Source: Tomocerus qinae
Lineage: Eukaryota > Arthropoda > Collembola > Entomobryomorpha > Tomoceridae
Direction: 5' to 3'
Assembly: GCA_020055645.1 (NCBI GenBank)
Contig: CM034548.1
Span: forward strand, 496,001 to 560,000
DNA: 64,000 nucleotides
Of the stretch, positions 54,901-64,000 are shown in pieces. The position numbers and the translations under genes were made by a program. The notes under the pieces were generated by a model that was not told the origin of the DNA, did no database searches, and saw only the letters and a list, made by a program, of their open reading frames with translations. Numbering within the stretch: position 1 is the stretch's first letter; each line of letters opens with the position of its first letter.

Positions 54901-55666
54901 GAGTAAAGAGTTGGCCTTCAAAAAAGAGCAGCGAGCAGCGTTGGCGGAAGATGAAGATCTAGAGAATGAAGATGACTACCTGGAAGAGAACTCGATCATG
55001 GAGAAAGCGTCTGCCTCCCGCATCTCCCTGGCCGCCACATCTGTCGCGTCCTCCTCCATCGCCGACTCCCCCCGCAACATGACCCGTCCCCTCTCCAGCA
55101 TCTCTAACCTATCCTACTCGTCTGCACTCCGAGACGCTCCCAACGGACCCCTCCCTGACAAGTCCGCCACACCAGTAAAGATGAACGGGATCTCGGTGCT
55201 CAAGAACAGTTCTCCACCTCCGCCACCCCCTCGCACCTTCCAATCCAGTCCTTCTGCCCAGCCAGGTGGGCGTCTGTCAGCTGGGATGGATGAACTAGTC
55301 GTTCAGACTGGAGGCGGCGGGGAAAGTGGGAGTACGAGCAGTGGGGACATTCCTGTGAAAAAAGTGCCGCCGCCAGTGAGTCCTCGCAAGTCAATGACGT
55401 CGACATCGGTGAGTGTGGACAGTGGAGGTTCTACGGGCTCCTCCGCCTCCATCACTTCCCCCTCAATGAGCATTCCTGTTAGTACAACCGTTAGAATTCA
55501 TGTGCCATATAGTCTCACATCTCCTACTCACACTTCTCGTCATAACAATAATTTGGCGGGACCCGTCCCCACCGTCGTTTCCCCTCTCAACGGCTTCGAC
55601 CTCAGTAAGAACGATCCGAATCGCATAAAAATTGACGTCTCCTCTCATTCGACTCTCATCCAATAA
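51933..55666 (+). CDS. RN-tre: TBC-domain Rab GTPase-activating protein, RN-tre/USP6NL type (649 aa)
   Basis: Exons: 51933-52093, 52220-52451, 54042-54321, 54390-55666; all junctions are GT/AG, and the sum is 650 codons with a TAA. The N-terminus ([38 protein letters not shown]) is the conserved pre-TBC segment of USP6NL/RN-tre. The TBC domain runs from about 95 to 310: [13 protein letters not shown], then [11 protein letters not shown] with the arginine finger R153, YCQGMSQ with the glutamine finger Q190, and [20 protein letters not shown]. Both fingers are present, so GAP activity toward a Rab (Rab5/Rab41/43 in the family) is expected. The C-terminal half is acidic, then Ser/Pro-rich with [12 protein letters not shown] and PPPVSPRKS, candidate SH3-binding segments. 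Intron 2 (1.6 kb) carries nested TIR elements; intron 3 is only 68 bp. This is the best-supported gene here. Confidence 0.95.
52556..53997. mobile_element. TIR element in intron 2 of the Rab-GAP gene (~160-bp arms)
   Basis: ATCGATGGTTACGGTTTTTC at 52570 is inverted near 53965-53985 (AAAAACCATAACCATCGGTA). Pairing resumes through AGCGAAGGTAAAA, AACTCTAAACAGCCAATTT and CAGCTGACCGAAACATAAAT / ATTTATGTTTCGGCTGGCTG. There are many mismatches, so the element is old. The core contains a second inverted-repeat element. Confidence 0.7.
53040..53790. mobile_element. Nested TIR element (CCACGGAACGTTGAGGTCCA)
   Basis: ACCACGGAACGTTGAGGTCC ... GGCCTCGCCCGCTGTAGAAA (53047-53098) is inverted at 53732-53785 over about 55 bp. 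Inside, ATCTATCGAACCTGAAGCCG (53477) and GGCCTTCAGGTTCGATAGAG (53611) form a further inverted pair. It is non-coding and nested in the 52556-53997 element. Confidence 0.72.
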
Positions 55667-58178
55667 CCAAGGACATCACTGTCGACGAGTATTCACAATT
55701 CCTATTATTATTATATTCAACATTTAAATACTTGGATTTATTGTAAACTTACTACTGCTAGACTATATTATAAATACTGGACTTACGCTACCACATCACC
55801 CACACAAATATTATTCTAAGTGAGAATAGTACACAAACAATGAATGAATGGTGATGAGAGACCTGCAAAAGAAGACCTCAATATAGAGCTGCACCCCCTC
55901 CCCTCACCCATCTATATAATACATATATTATTATTATTATTACACTATAATTGAAACTACTAACTAGAACCAGGATTCTATATATAATATTGTTGTTATT
56001 ACTGTTATTTATTACTCTCATGAGATGAGTGGGTAGCATTGCTTGTCGTGTCGCTCCTTCCCTCCCTCTCCCTCGCGCAATTCCAACTCACCGAAAATTC
56101 ATTTTAATATTTGGTTATCTTTCCCCCGTGTCGTATTGGTTTGTCGTGGTGACGTTGTCTAAGCTTACAAAACAATTCTGACTTCTGACCGACCTCCTTG
56201 TAATACATGGTGAAGCCTGGAAGTGGAAAGTTTATTCGTCGTTTTTTACAATTGTCGACTTAATTCCTTAGAATAGTTTAAAATTAAAAATAGAGCAATT
56301 AATGATGTGAATGTAGTTCATCTCATTTTATTGGCTTTGCGACTAAATCAAGGAACAGTATTGACTGTTCTTCTCTCTCACCCTCCTTCCCCCTTTATAA
56401 GTAGCCCGACCGACAATCACCCATTACATTTCCAAACTCATCTCAAGTCATTTCTTATTTATCATGTACTGATTTGTCCGCAATGACACAAATTGATTTA
56501 TTATTATTATCGCCAGACAAAATTCTTAAGTAAAGAAATCCTACTCAAGTATTTTTCGGTTTAGGATGTATTCATCTTTTTTATTCGACTTCGGCACATT
56601 ATAATACATATCGGTAAGAATACTTTAGTTTGATGACTGTGGAATGGAAGCTTATAAGCTAAGGAACCAGGTAGTTTATTTGCATTGTTCTCTTCGTCCA
56701 GCTTTCATGAGTTTTGCATTTACTGAGAATGATACTGATACTTAAGGATTAAAGGAGATTTCCAGGCCGGACTGCGAGGATATCGGGATAGATCAGTGTA
56801 TAGCCTAAGAGAATCCCTGAAGGCGCATAATGTCATCTGTCATTGTTGATTAATTGGGTCACATATATATGACGTGTTCATGGAAGAAGGGATAATGAAA
56901 CGACAGTTACAATTACAATAAGAAGACTATGCAGGGCGCGCTGTACTAAATACTAATTCTGGCGCAGCGGCGGAGCATCAGCCAGTGGAGAAAAGATCTT
57001 GTTGTTGCTTGTCCATAATGGCTACAAATGTGCAACGACCACGCGAGAGCCATACTCCTTCTTGACAAAATTCAGTTTTCTTCTCGGATTGGTAATAAGA
57101 AGTCCATGGTTGGCAATTAGCTTTAGATTTTGCTGGGCTTTACTGTGGATGGGTTTGAGTTTGGAATGAGATTGACTTTTTATTAATCTTTGTTACAAAG
57201 GATAATATCGCGTATCTAATTTATAAAGTAAGTATGGGTCAAGGTCGCGGTCAGACTCAGCCGCAGCTACTCTGGCTTTTTTGTGTCTCAGAAATTTAGG
57301 GGCTGCAAAATCCCAAAACCGGCTTATATAGTTCATGATTATTCAAGTGCTATCAAGTAAAATCAAATTGGTGATAATATAGCTTCTCAAAAATGTTTTA
57401 ACTAAATTAGTTTTATTTAATATATGCCAGTAGGTTCGTGCCCTGATTTCGGCTAAGCCTCGTCTTTCTGAGTGGAGTCGGGCGGTGTGTAGGAATGAAT
57501 TTGAAATGGATGGTGAGAACGGATGGAAGAATGATTGATGGTGGTGGTTTGTAGTAGTATGTATGCAGTGGTTAAGGAAGGAATGATGAATATGGAAGAA
57601 TGCAAGAAGAAAGGTCTTAGAAGTTTGCTCAAGAAGAGTACTTTGCAGATTATTTTCTGAAATGACCCTACGAATAGCAGACAAAGTTGAGTGTAGAGAT
57701 GTCTTGTCTATTGCAGTTCTACATGTATACGTATTTTGATACCTTTGTTCGTGTAAGTTTCTTGAGGTTGGATGAGAAACGCATCTTCTCTTCTGTTTGT
57801 TTGGTGTATGTGCGATGTGCATATATCGACGTCTTTTTCTCTTCATCATATACATGTATATTAAGCTAAGTCATAGCCATGAGCCAATAATGGTGTATAA
57901 TCTAAGCTCTTCTGCCTGCACTAAACTTCATGGTCGTCCGTTGTGTTTCTTCCACACCACATGATAGACATGGAGCTGTGAAGCGTTCACTTTGAAGCGC
58001 ACACACTCTGAAAGCAAAGCTGAAAATTCCCAGAATCAAAAATAATTACTTTTTCAAAATGGAACGTCACCCACAGTTGCTTTTTTGAAAATCCAGTCAA
58101 TGCCTCACTGACTGTGACCAGAAGAAGAGAGACTGATCTTCGTTCGTCGTTCAGGGACTCCCAGAATCATTTCGGTGA
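55667..58178. other. 3' UTR of the Rab-GAP gene and intergenic / upstream FBXW7-like region
   Basis: The first several hundred bases are likely 3' UTR; no AATAAA was assigned with confidence. A 170-codon minus-strand frame (57343-57855) is His/Thr/Ser-rich and matches nothing I know. One or more upstream exons of the FBXW7-like gene may lie here or further left but could not be identified. Confidence 0.35.
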
Positions 58179-58226
58179 GCCCTCCAACCCCAAATTTCTA
58201 TTTTGAGACGGATTTGTTCTGATATA

Positions 58227-61200
58227 ATGGGAATTTTAGGAAGAGGGCAAGTGGCTGGCTGCGTGCTCTGCCTGGAGAAGAGGATTGCACCGTTGTCCAT
58301 CCCGGTCGCTGACGACTCCGCTAACATGGATTCCAGTCCGAGTCCGGACCCGGACTCTGTTGAGGAATGTGATATAGAAGACATAATTCGCACCACACGC
58401 TGTATTATTCCTTCCAAACAGCACCCGCCGCCCCAACTAGAAGACTGGATACAAATTTATATGGTCAGTCCTCCCAATATCTCCGCATCTCCAACAATGC
58501 AATAAAATTCAATGCTATCTATCTTCCCACCCGCCCAGCACAACAATCAATCACAATCCCGCACGGATTGATGTTTTTGTGGAGTCTGTGACTAGATTAC
58601 ATTGCCATTCTGTTGGTTTTTGCATGGATTTGTTGTAACATTCACCATCGCAATCCCTAACCTGCCGCCCAGTTTTTTTCAACCAAAATCATTAGCTGAT
58701 ATTATTTCCTGAAAGGACTTTGGATTAAGAGACCGAGGAGCCTACCTATGCAAAGCAGTTAAAAGCGAACTAATAACATACAGGTCCATCGTTTCGTCAA
58801 CTTAAGTATTTCACAAACCCTCAAGAAAATTTAGCATAGGTCAGACTTAGACTCCAGAATGCAAACGAAGCAGGAGAGAGTATATAACAATTTATGCTCT
58901 GTGCGAGAATATATACTAAAATGGAACAAATATAAATATGCAGTATAACAGTTTGTATGCTTTGAGGGAAAAACTATTACACTCCTGACCATAGATGCCT
59001 CGTAAAAGAACTATAACCCATTAATTACCCTACCGATTTTGCCTACCTTCCTCAGGGTTACCAGATTTTCTTCAGCCAATTTAAGTATCCTGAATAACGA
59101 AATCCATTTACCAACCCATGCTTTGAAATGTGATACAACCGCATTTGGCACTATCATATGTGCGCAGCTAGCAAATTTACGGCTTTTTGATAAAAATGAA
59201 GTAAAACTAACGTAAATAACGTATTTTGAAATTTATATTCGGTCATACTATTACAGAGGCAAGTGAGGATATCAAGAGAAGAAGGTGTACTAATTCGCGC
59301 GAAGCGAGAGAAAAATTTGAAATACAACTTCAAATTTTATCAATAAAGATTTGACGAATTTTGTTTAGTTTAATTTAGCTTAACGGTTAACTGACATAGG
59401 TAATTGAGGAAAAGAAGTTTGCTATTTATCCTCCATTGATAAATGATAAATAGATTTCCATCGAAACTGAAAGATATTATTGACAACTAAACTGGATAGA
59501 TCAACAACAAGCATTCAAATTCACTCTGAGCGCGAAGAATATTTTAATATTTCCATTTATGTGAACGATACCAATAGTTATACAATACCAATACCAAAGT
59601 CGGCATGCCGTAAATTATTTTCAGATGCCGCATGTCGTAAATGCCGTAAATGCAGATACATAATACACGGCATAGACTGTTTAATGGTAATATTCAACTA
59701 ATGGAAGAACAAAAAATATAATTTCGATCAATTTATAATAAATGGCAACTTGTCATAAGTTATAAAATGAGTTTTCACTTTCCACAGCTTTTCAGCCACT
59801 ATAAGTGGCATATAATGATGTTGATACACAATATTGATGTATAAAAGCACTTTTAGCATGTTTTTTCTCATTTCCCACATCAATTTATACATAAAAGCGC
59901 TATTATGTATGTATCATTTTATGTATAATGCCGCCAAATACCAAATGCCGTAAATTGAATTTGTATTGTATTGTATCTTGATTAATTGAGAGGTAAAAGG
60001 ACAGTTACATAATAACTGAAATCAAAACCAGAAGTACATCAAGAATAACAGATTTAAAGAATTTGTAGGTGTCCTTATAACAATTATTAAATTAATCAAT
60101 TACAAGTAGGTAACAATGATTAATTAACAATTAATTTGATTTTTCATATGTAGGCAATTTAACAAGTTAACAATGTGTGGTATTGTCGAATTTTCATACC
60201 TTTTTTGATTTTCGCACTAAGACTAAGGGGTTGTAACAAATAACCTTTCAACTGTCTAGTAACTCGTTTTTCGTTTTCATAAAGCTGAGGTGATATTGCA
60301 CGGAATCTATCTGAATATAATAGCTGTTTGCTAAAGATTTCTAATACACTCTTTCGCCGTAGGTCAAGTCTTTCAATACCAAGTATAGTACATGATTCGT
60401 TGTATTTATTTTCTGACATTTTGGAACTTGATATTATTGACAAGGCACGCTTTTGCACATCTTCTAACATATTACACAGATTGACACTTAAGGCTGGACC
60501 CCAAACGACACATGCATATTCCAATATGGGCCTTATGTAACATGTATATGCGTGTTATAGGTCGTTTGCGAAAAAACCAAATCTCTTAAGGGTACACATT
60601 AACATTTAGGTTATATACATTTTCACTGAAGCTTTTTTAGTCACGTTTTCTATGTGGGCGTCATACTTAAGGTTCCTTGAAATTGTAATGCTTAATAACT
60701 TGACTTTCTCTAGTCGCTGTATTTCTATACCGTACTACTCGCTGACTTATCTTGTGAAGGGTCGAATTTACGGCACACTTGATACCTTGGTTGATTCCAG
60801 TACCGTATTTATAAGCCGATTTCGGAGAGGAAAATGACGTCATACACATATATAGTCGCGCAAATTTTGGCTTATTTTGTCTAAAATGAGTTAAAATAGC
60901 CTAAAAGTCACATAAAATCGCGCGAAAATTTTTGGTATTTAAAGAAAAAATTTCCCCTTCCTTGGATTTTGGGGGGCATTTGCCCCAATGCCCCCCTTGC
61001 ACAATGTGGTCCCCTCGTGTAACGCTTTGGACTAGGTAGGAAGATCTTAGAAGGCAGAAGGAGCTTAGCTCCGAAAGTAGGTACCCTAATAATGTAAAAT
61101 TTCGAATTTGAAACCGCTATAACTGTAACACCGCACCTCCTCGGCCCTTCTAACTTACAGACATTGTCAATTTGGACAAGACGAATCTAATGATGTAAAC

Positions 61201-64000
61201 ATCATTCAAATGCGGCCAACTGACATACATCAAAAATCAATTCCAAAATATAAGTAGGGAATTGCATGGTTAAGCTGAAGCCCCGCCAGATAGCCTCTCA
61301 GATTTAATTGTCCTCACAGACCCTATTCTACACCTCTATGTGCCTTGGTTAATTCATTGTTACCTATTATAGCTCATTTTAGTATATTTAAGTATAATTT
61401 AAGTATTTTAAAGCACTTGCTAGTATTTTAAGTATACCTGGTAACCCTGACCTTTTTGTTGACCTGACCCTGACCACATGTAGGACCTCTTCTTAACCCT
61501 TAAATGCGCAACTATCCCGACGATCTGTATCACGTAGCTTCTCCATGTGTGGAGAGTCGTCTCATTGGCTTAATTTTCGTACATTTTTGATATGCGACTC
61601 TATATGTTTCTTCTGGCTAGTGGTCAGGTACAAACGGCATAATGACTTAATGGCCCAATTGGCAAAGTGACATAATGGTACAAATGGCATAATACCATAA
61701 TGACACCAACAATGGCGTAATGACATGATGGCACAAATGGCATAATTACATGTTGGCTTAAATGGCATGATTACATATTGGCATAAATGCCATGACATAA
61801 ATAAATACCGTAATAAGCATCTTTCAGTTTTGTATGTAATATTCATTATATTTATTATAGATTGTAATTATTGTAGACCTAATTGTTATTGATCCAATTG
61901 GTAGACCCAAATGTTGCAGATCCAATTATTGTAGATCCAATTGTTGTAGACACAAATGTTGCTGACCCAAATTCAGACCCAAATGTTAATCCAAATCGTA
62001 ATGTCGACCCAACTATTAATGCTAATGATATTGATTTTAGTTTTTCTTTTGATGATATTATTGATTTTGATTTTGATGATATTTAGAGTATTTTTACTAA
62101 TTTTTGTAATCTAAGTTGACAAAAAAGATGAAGAAAATGAATTCTACCTTTATTATATCAAATTATTGCAGCATTATTTACTTTTCATCAATTCCATGAG
62201 TGCCAAATACTTGTAATGTAGGATATACCATATTTCCGTTTATGTCATCTTAATGTAGCCAATTTGTCCACTGGCCACTGGCATAAGTGTCCCTTCACTC
62301 ACTGTCACGTAGCATCTCCACCTATGGCGTAGCATATACCTCCTCCATTCATGGAGAAGCTACGCTTGAGTGGAATAAACTGCCACTTTCTTGGATTATT
62401 TTATTTTTTGCGCATCCTTAAATGCCTCCAAACACTTTCAATTTAAAAATATAAGCACAGAGATGCATTTGTGACAAATACAAAAAATCCCAAGGTTATA
62501 CGGCCAACCCGTACAAAGCTATGAGGTAAACAACTCAAAAACTCCACGGATGGAGGATGTTACGCATTTAAGGGTTAAAGTGAAGAGTGTAGAGGTGTAC
62601 TTTGCATGTATTTTCCATGATGGAGATAGTATAGCATAATATGTTAGTATTTTTGTTGACCTCAATCCAAGTTTTTTGGAGCGCATTAAAGTTGGAATGG
62701 ATCTTGCAACATCAACATTATGTAGTTCTCCTTCTATTAAAAAACAGAATAATGTAATAAAAATTTGTTTTGATTGAGCAGGGTTGGAGTCATTCCGAGA
62801 GACTGGTAGCTATTGATGAACTCATAAATATAAGCGAACCATCTCAAGTACGACATATGATGCAAGTCATAGAGCCACAGTTCCAGCGTGACTTCATATC
62901 CTTACTCCCAAAAGAGGTAGCTTATCTTTCTACTTTCACTCTAAACTAAGTTTTTGCAACTGTTTAAACGGGACAAGAGACGAGGGGGTTTGCCGATGAT
63001 TGTCCAGGGGTCATTTATTTTCATTAGAACATTGAAGATGATTTTGTTTTGTCCAGTTGGCTCTGTACGTGCTATCATTTTTGGAGCCAAAAGATCTTCT
63101 GCATGCCGCCCAGACGTGTCGCTATTGGAGGATTCTTGCGGATGACAATCTGCTGTGGCGGGAGAAATGTCGGGAGGCTGGGATCGGATTGTACAGTGCC
63201 ATGTCTCACCGTATTCACCGCCGCCACAGACCAACTCAAATCACAGCAATAAACAACGAGCCATCTCCTGTATCCCGATGGAAGACTGCTTACTTAAGAC
63301 AGCACGCTGTCGAAATGAACTGGAGGTATCACCCCATTCGGCCTACCAAAGTACTCAAGGGTCACGACGACCACGTCATCACATGTCTCCAATTCTACGG
63401 AAACAGGTACCATAGCTTTATAGCTGCACCCATTAAAAACTAAGGGATTGGGTTAGAAGTAGTCATTTAACTCCATTCCACTTAGATGTGTTTTAAAAGT
63501 GATATTTATATGGTTGGGTGGATTGTAGGATTGTCTCAGGATCTGATGATAACACGTTAAAAGTCTGGTCGGCGAATACCGGAAAATGCCTACGGACGCT
63601 ACTAGGACACACGGGCGGAGTATGGTCGTCACAGATGTATGGGACAACAATCGTTTCCGGCAGTACTGATCGCACGCTAAGAGTTTGGAATGCGGAAACG
63701 GGTCAGTGCATCCACACCCTCTACGGCCACACCTCAACTGTCCGCTGTATGCATTTATGTGGTAGAAAGTAAGTCATCTCATCACTTAATGTTTTGGGAT
63801 TACAGTGGATATGTTGATGTCTGATTTCTGTGCGATAGGGTTGTGAGTGGCTCCCGTGACGCGACTTTGCGAATGTGGGACGTCGAGACAGGAGAGTGTC
63901 TTCACGTCCTGGTCGGTCATATGGCAGCTGTTCGTTGTGTTCAGTACAATGGCCATTTGGTCGTCTCAGGTGCTTACGACTTCATGGTCCGAATTTGGGA
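58227..64000 (+). CDS. Fbxw7: F-box/WD40 substrate receptor, FBXW7/archipelago type (5' part, runs off window)
   Basis: Exons: 58227(or earlier)-58463, 62782-62916, 63057-63406, 63529-63768, 63839-64000+; GT/AG and phase agree throughout. The product is the substrate-binding subunit of an SCF ubiquitin ligase that recognises phosphodegrons (cyclin E, Notch, Myc). Order: short acidic N-terminus, dimerisation region [15 protein letters not shown]...[18 protein letters not shown]-box [20 protein letters not shown] ... [20 protein letters not shown], linker, then WD40 repeats beginning [38 protein letters not shown] and [13 protein letters not shown]. The three degron-binding arginines (human R465, R479, R505) are present in STVRCM, SGSRDA and AAVRCV. 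The ATG at 58227 is a guess: the frame is open back to 58179 and an acceptor may exist at 58206, so an isoform-specific upstream exon is likely. Intron 1 is 4.3 kb and transposon-rich. Confidence 0.93.
59580..59965. repeat. Diverged 'GCCGTAAATGCC' family sequence
   Basis: CGGCATGCCGTAAATTATTT, GATGCCGCATGTCGTAAATG and, at 59945, AAATGCCGTAAATTGAATTT match the hAT-like family at 6501-6875 and 28052-28354. Termini are not recognisable. Confidence 0.5.
59990..60790 (-). pseudogene. LINE reverse-transcriptase C-terminal fragment
   Basis: The minus strand reads [20 protein letters not shown] (VTKKAS follows), then, after a break, [20 protein letters not shown] ([13 protein letters not shown] follows) and [20 protein letters not shown]. 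This is the typical LINE post-catalytic block ('VKxLGVxIs..LkW..HI', 'LEYACPVW', 'VQKRAL.II', 'L.RRR'). The frame break near 60540 and absence of the catalytic core show 5' truncation. It lies antisense in intron 1 of the FBXW7-like gene. Confidence 0.82.
60798..61012. mobile_element. hAT-like MITE, family B, partial
   Basis: CAGTACCGTATTTATAAGCC and the following GATTTCGGAGAGG / AAATCGCGCGAAAATTTTTG / TTGGATTTTGGGGGGCAT match 29924-30170 inverted. The distal end stops at CCCCCCTTGCAC without a clear target duplication. Confidence 0.65.
61497..62574. mobile_element. piggyBac-like non-autonomous element, TTAA target
   Basis: CCCTTAAATGCGCAAC at the left and GTTACGCATTTAAGGG at the right are inverted with one mismatch. 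Each is bordered by TTAA (61493-61496, 62575-62578), the strict piggyBac target. Subterminal phrases ACGTAGCTTCTCCATG and TCATGGAGAAGCTACG recur inside. It contains a minisatellite (61625-61805) and a short Asp/Asn-rich frame (61883-62086: [13 protein letters not shown] ... IIDFDFDDI). No DDD transposase is present. Confidence 0.82.
61625..61805. repeat. Minisatellite (AAATGGCATAATGACATAATGG)
   Basis: Degenerate units of 18-22 bp built from GGCATAATGACATAATGGCA, inside the piggyBac-like element. Confidence 0.8.

Larger units (their letters stand above)
59053..61449. mobile_element. Possible hAT-like element (CAGGGTTACCAG ends), internally rearranged
   Basis: CAGGGTTACCAGATTTTC at 59053 and CCTGGTAACCCTG ending at 61449 are inverted over about 12 bp. 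The flanks ACCTTCCT and ACCTTTTT agree at 6 of 8 positions. The interior holds a LINE fragment and a family B MITE but no transposase, so this may be a chance pairing of two hAT ends. Confidence 0.35.

Noticed and set aside
57343-57855. 170-codon minus-strand ORF between the Rab-GAP and FBXW7-like genes
   Set aside because: Start and composition (His/Thr/Ser-rich) match nothing recognised, there is no splice or repeat context, and length alone is weak evidence.
63155-63415. Alternative-frame ORFs over the F-box exon and over the WD40 exons
   Set aside because: They overlap exons whose correct frame gives an unmistakable FBXW7 F-box and WD40 sequence.

Overview
The window is eukaryotic, gene-poor, AT-rich nuclear DNA, most likely from an arthropod. 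It has spliced genes with GT/AG introns. Two conserved animal genes are present: an RN-tre/USP6NL-type TBC Rab-GAP and an FBXW7/archipelago F-box/WD40 protein. There are BEL/Pao, LINE, hAT-like, mariner-like, pogo-like and piggyBac-like transposable elements, and short CCTAA (TTAGG, arthropod telomere-type) tracts. I cannot name the species; a hexapod such as a springtail would fit, but this is a guess.

Host genes, all on the plus strand. (1) 11929-12253: a tentative two-exon gene for a 79-residue protein. (2) 12337-33489: an 11-exon gene for a 492-residue protein with an unrecognised N-terminal region, a winged-helix-like segment and a nucleoside-phosphorylase-superfamily domain. All exon phases close, and about 18 kb of its 21 kb span is transposon-filled intron. 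(3) 51933-55666: a complete four-exon TBC-domain Rab-GAP of 649 residues with both catalytic fingers. (4) 58227-64000: the 5' part of an FBXW7-like gene (dimerisation region, F-box, first four WD40 blades), cut by the window end. Genes 3 and 4 are 2.6 kb apart in the same orientation.

The rest is mobile DNA and its debris. 1-11.9 kb: LINE fragments on both strands, an 18-bp tandem array and many short terminal-inverted-repeat (TIR) elements. 12.7-33.4 kb (introns of gene 2): a pogo-like deletion derivative, a TA-flanked 3.4-kb TIR element holding a mariner-like relic and a 270/379-bp satellite, several hairpin elements (some with TTAGG-type tracts), and nested hAT-like MITEs with perfect 8-bp target duplications. 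33.8-38.7 kb: inverted GAG-rich minisatellite arms, several minisatellites and a second pogo-like copy that splits one of them. 38777-44470: a BEL/Pao element with almost identical LTRs and a 5-bp target duplication, but broken coding. 45.7-50.8 kb: a hAT-like MITE, a LINE relic, and a 3.2-kb Foldback/Mutator-like element with minisatellite arms and a 9-bp target duplication. 52.5-54.0 and 59-62.6 kb: transposons in introns of the Rab-GAP and FBXW7-like genes, including a TTAA-flanked piggyBac-like element.

Nothing suggests an operon-like cooperative system; the genes look independent. The most unusual protein is the wHTH-nucleoside-phosphorylase-like fusion. The most unusual DNA is the set of inverted-repeat elements whose arms or loops carry minisatellite or telomere-type repeats. 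All calls are from reading the sequence and recalled family motifs; no database search was run.
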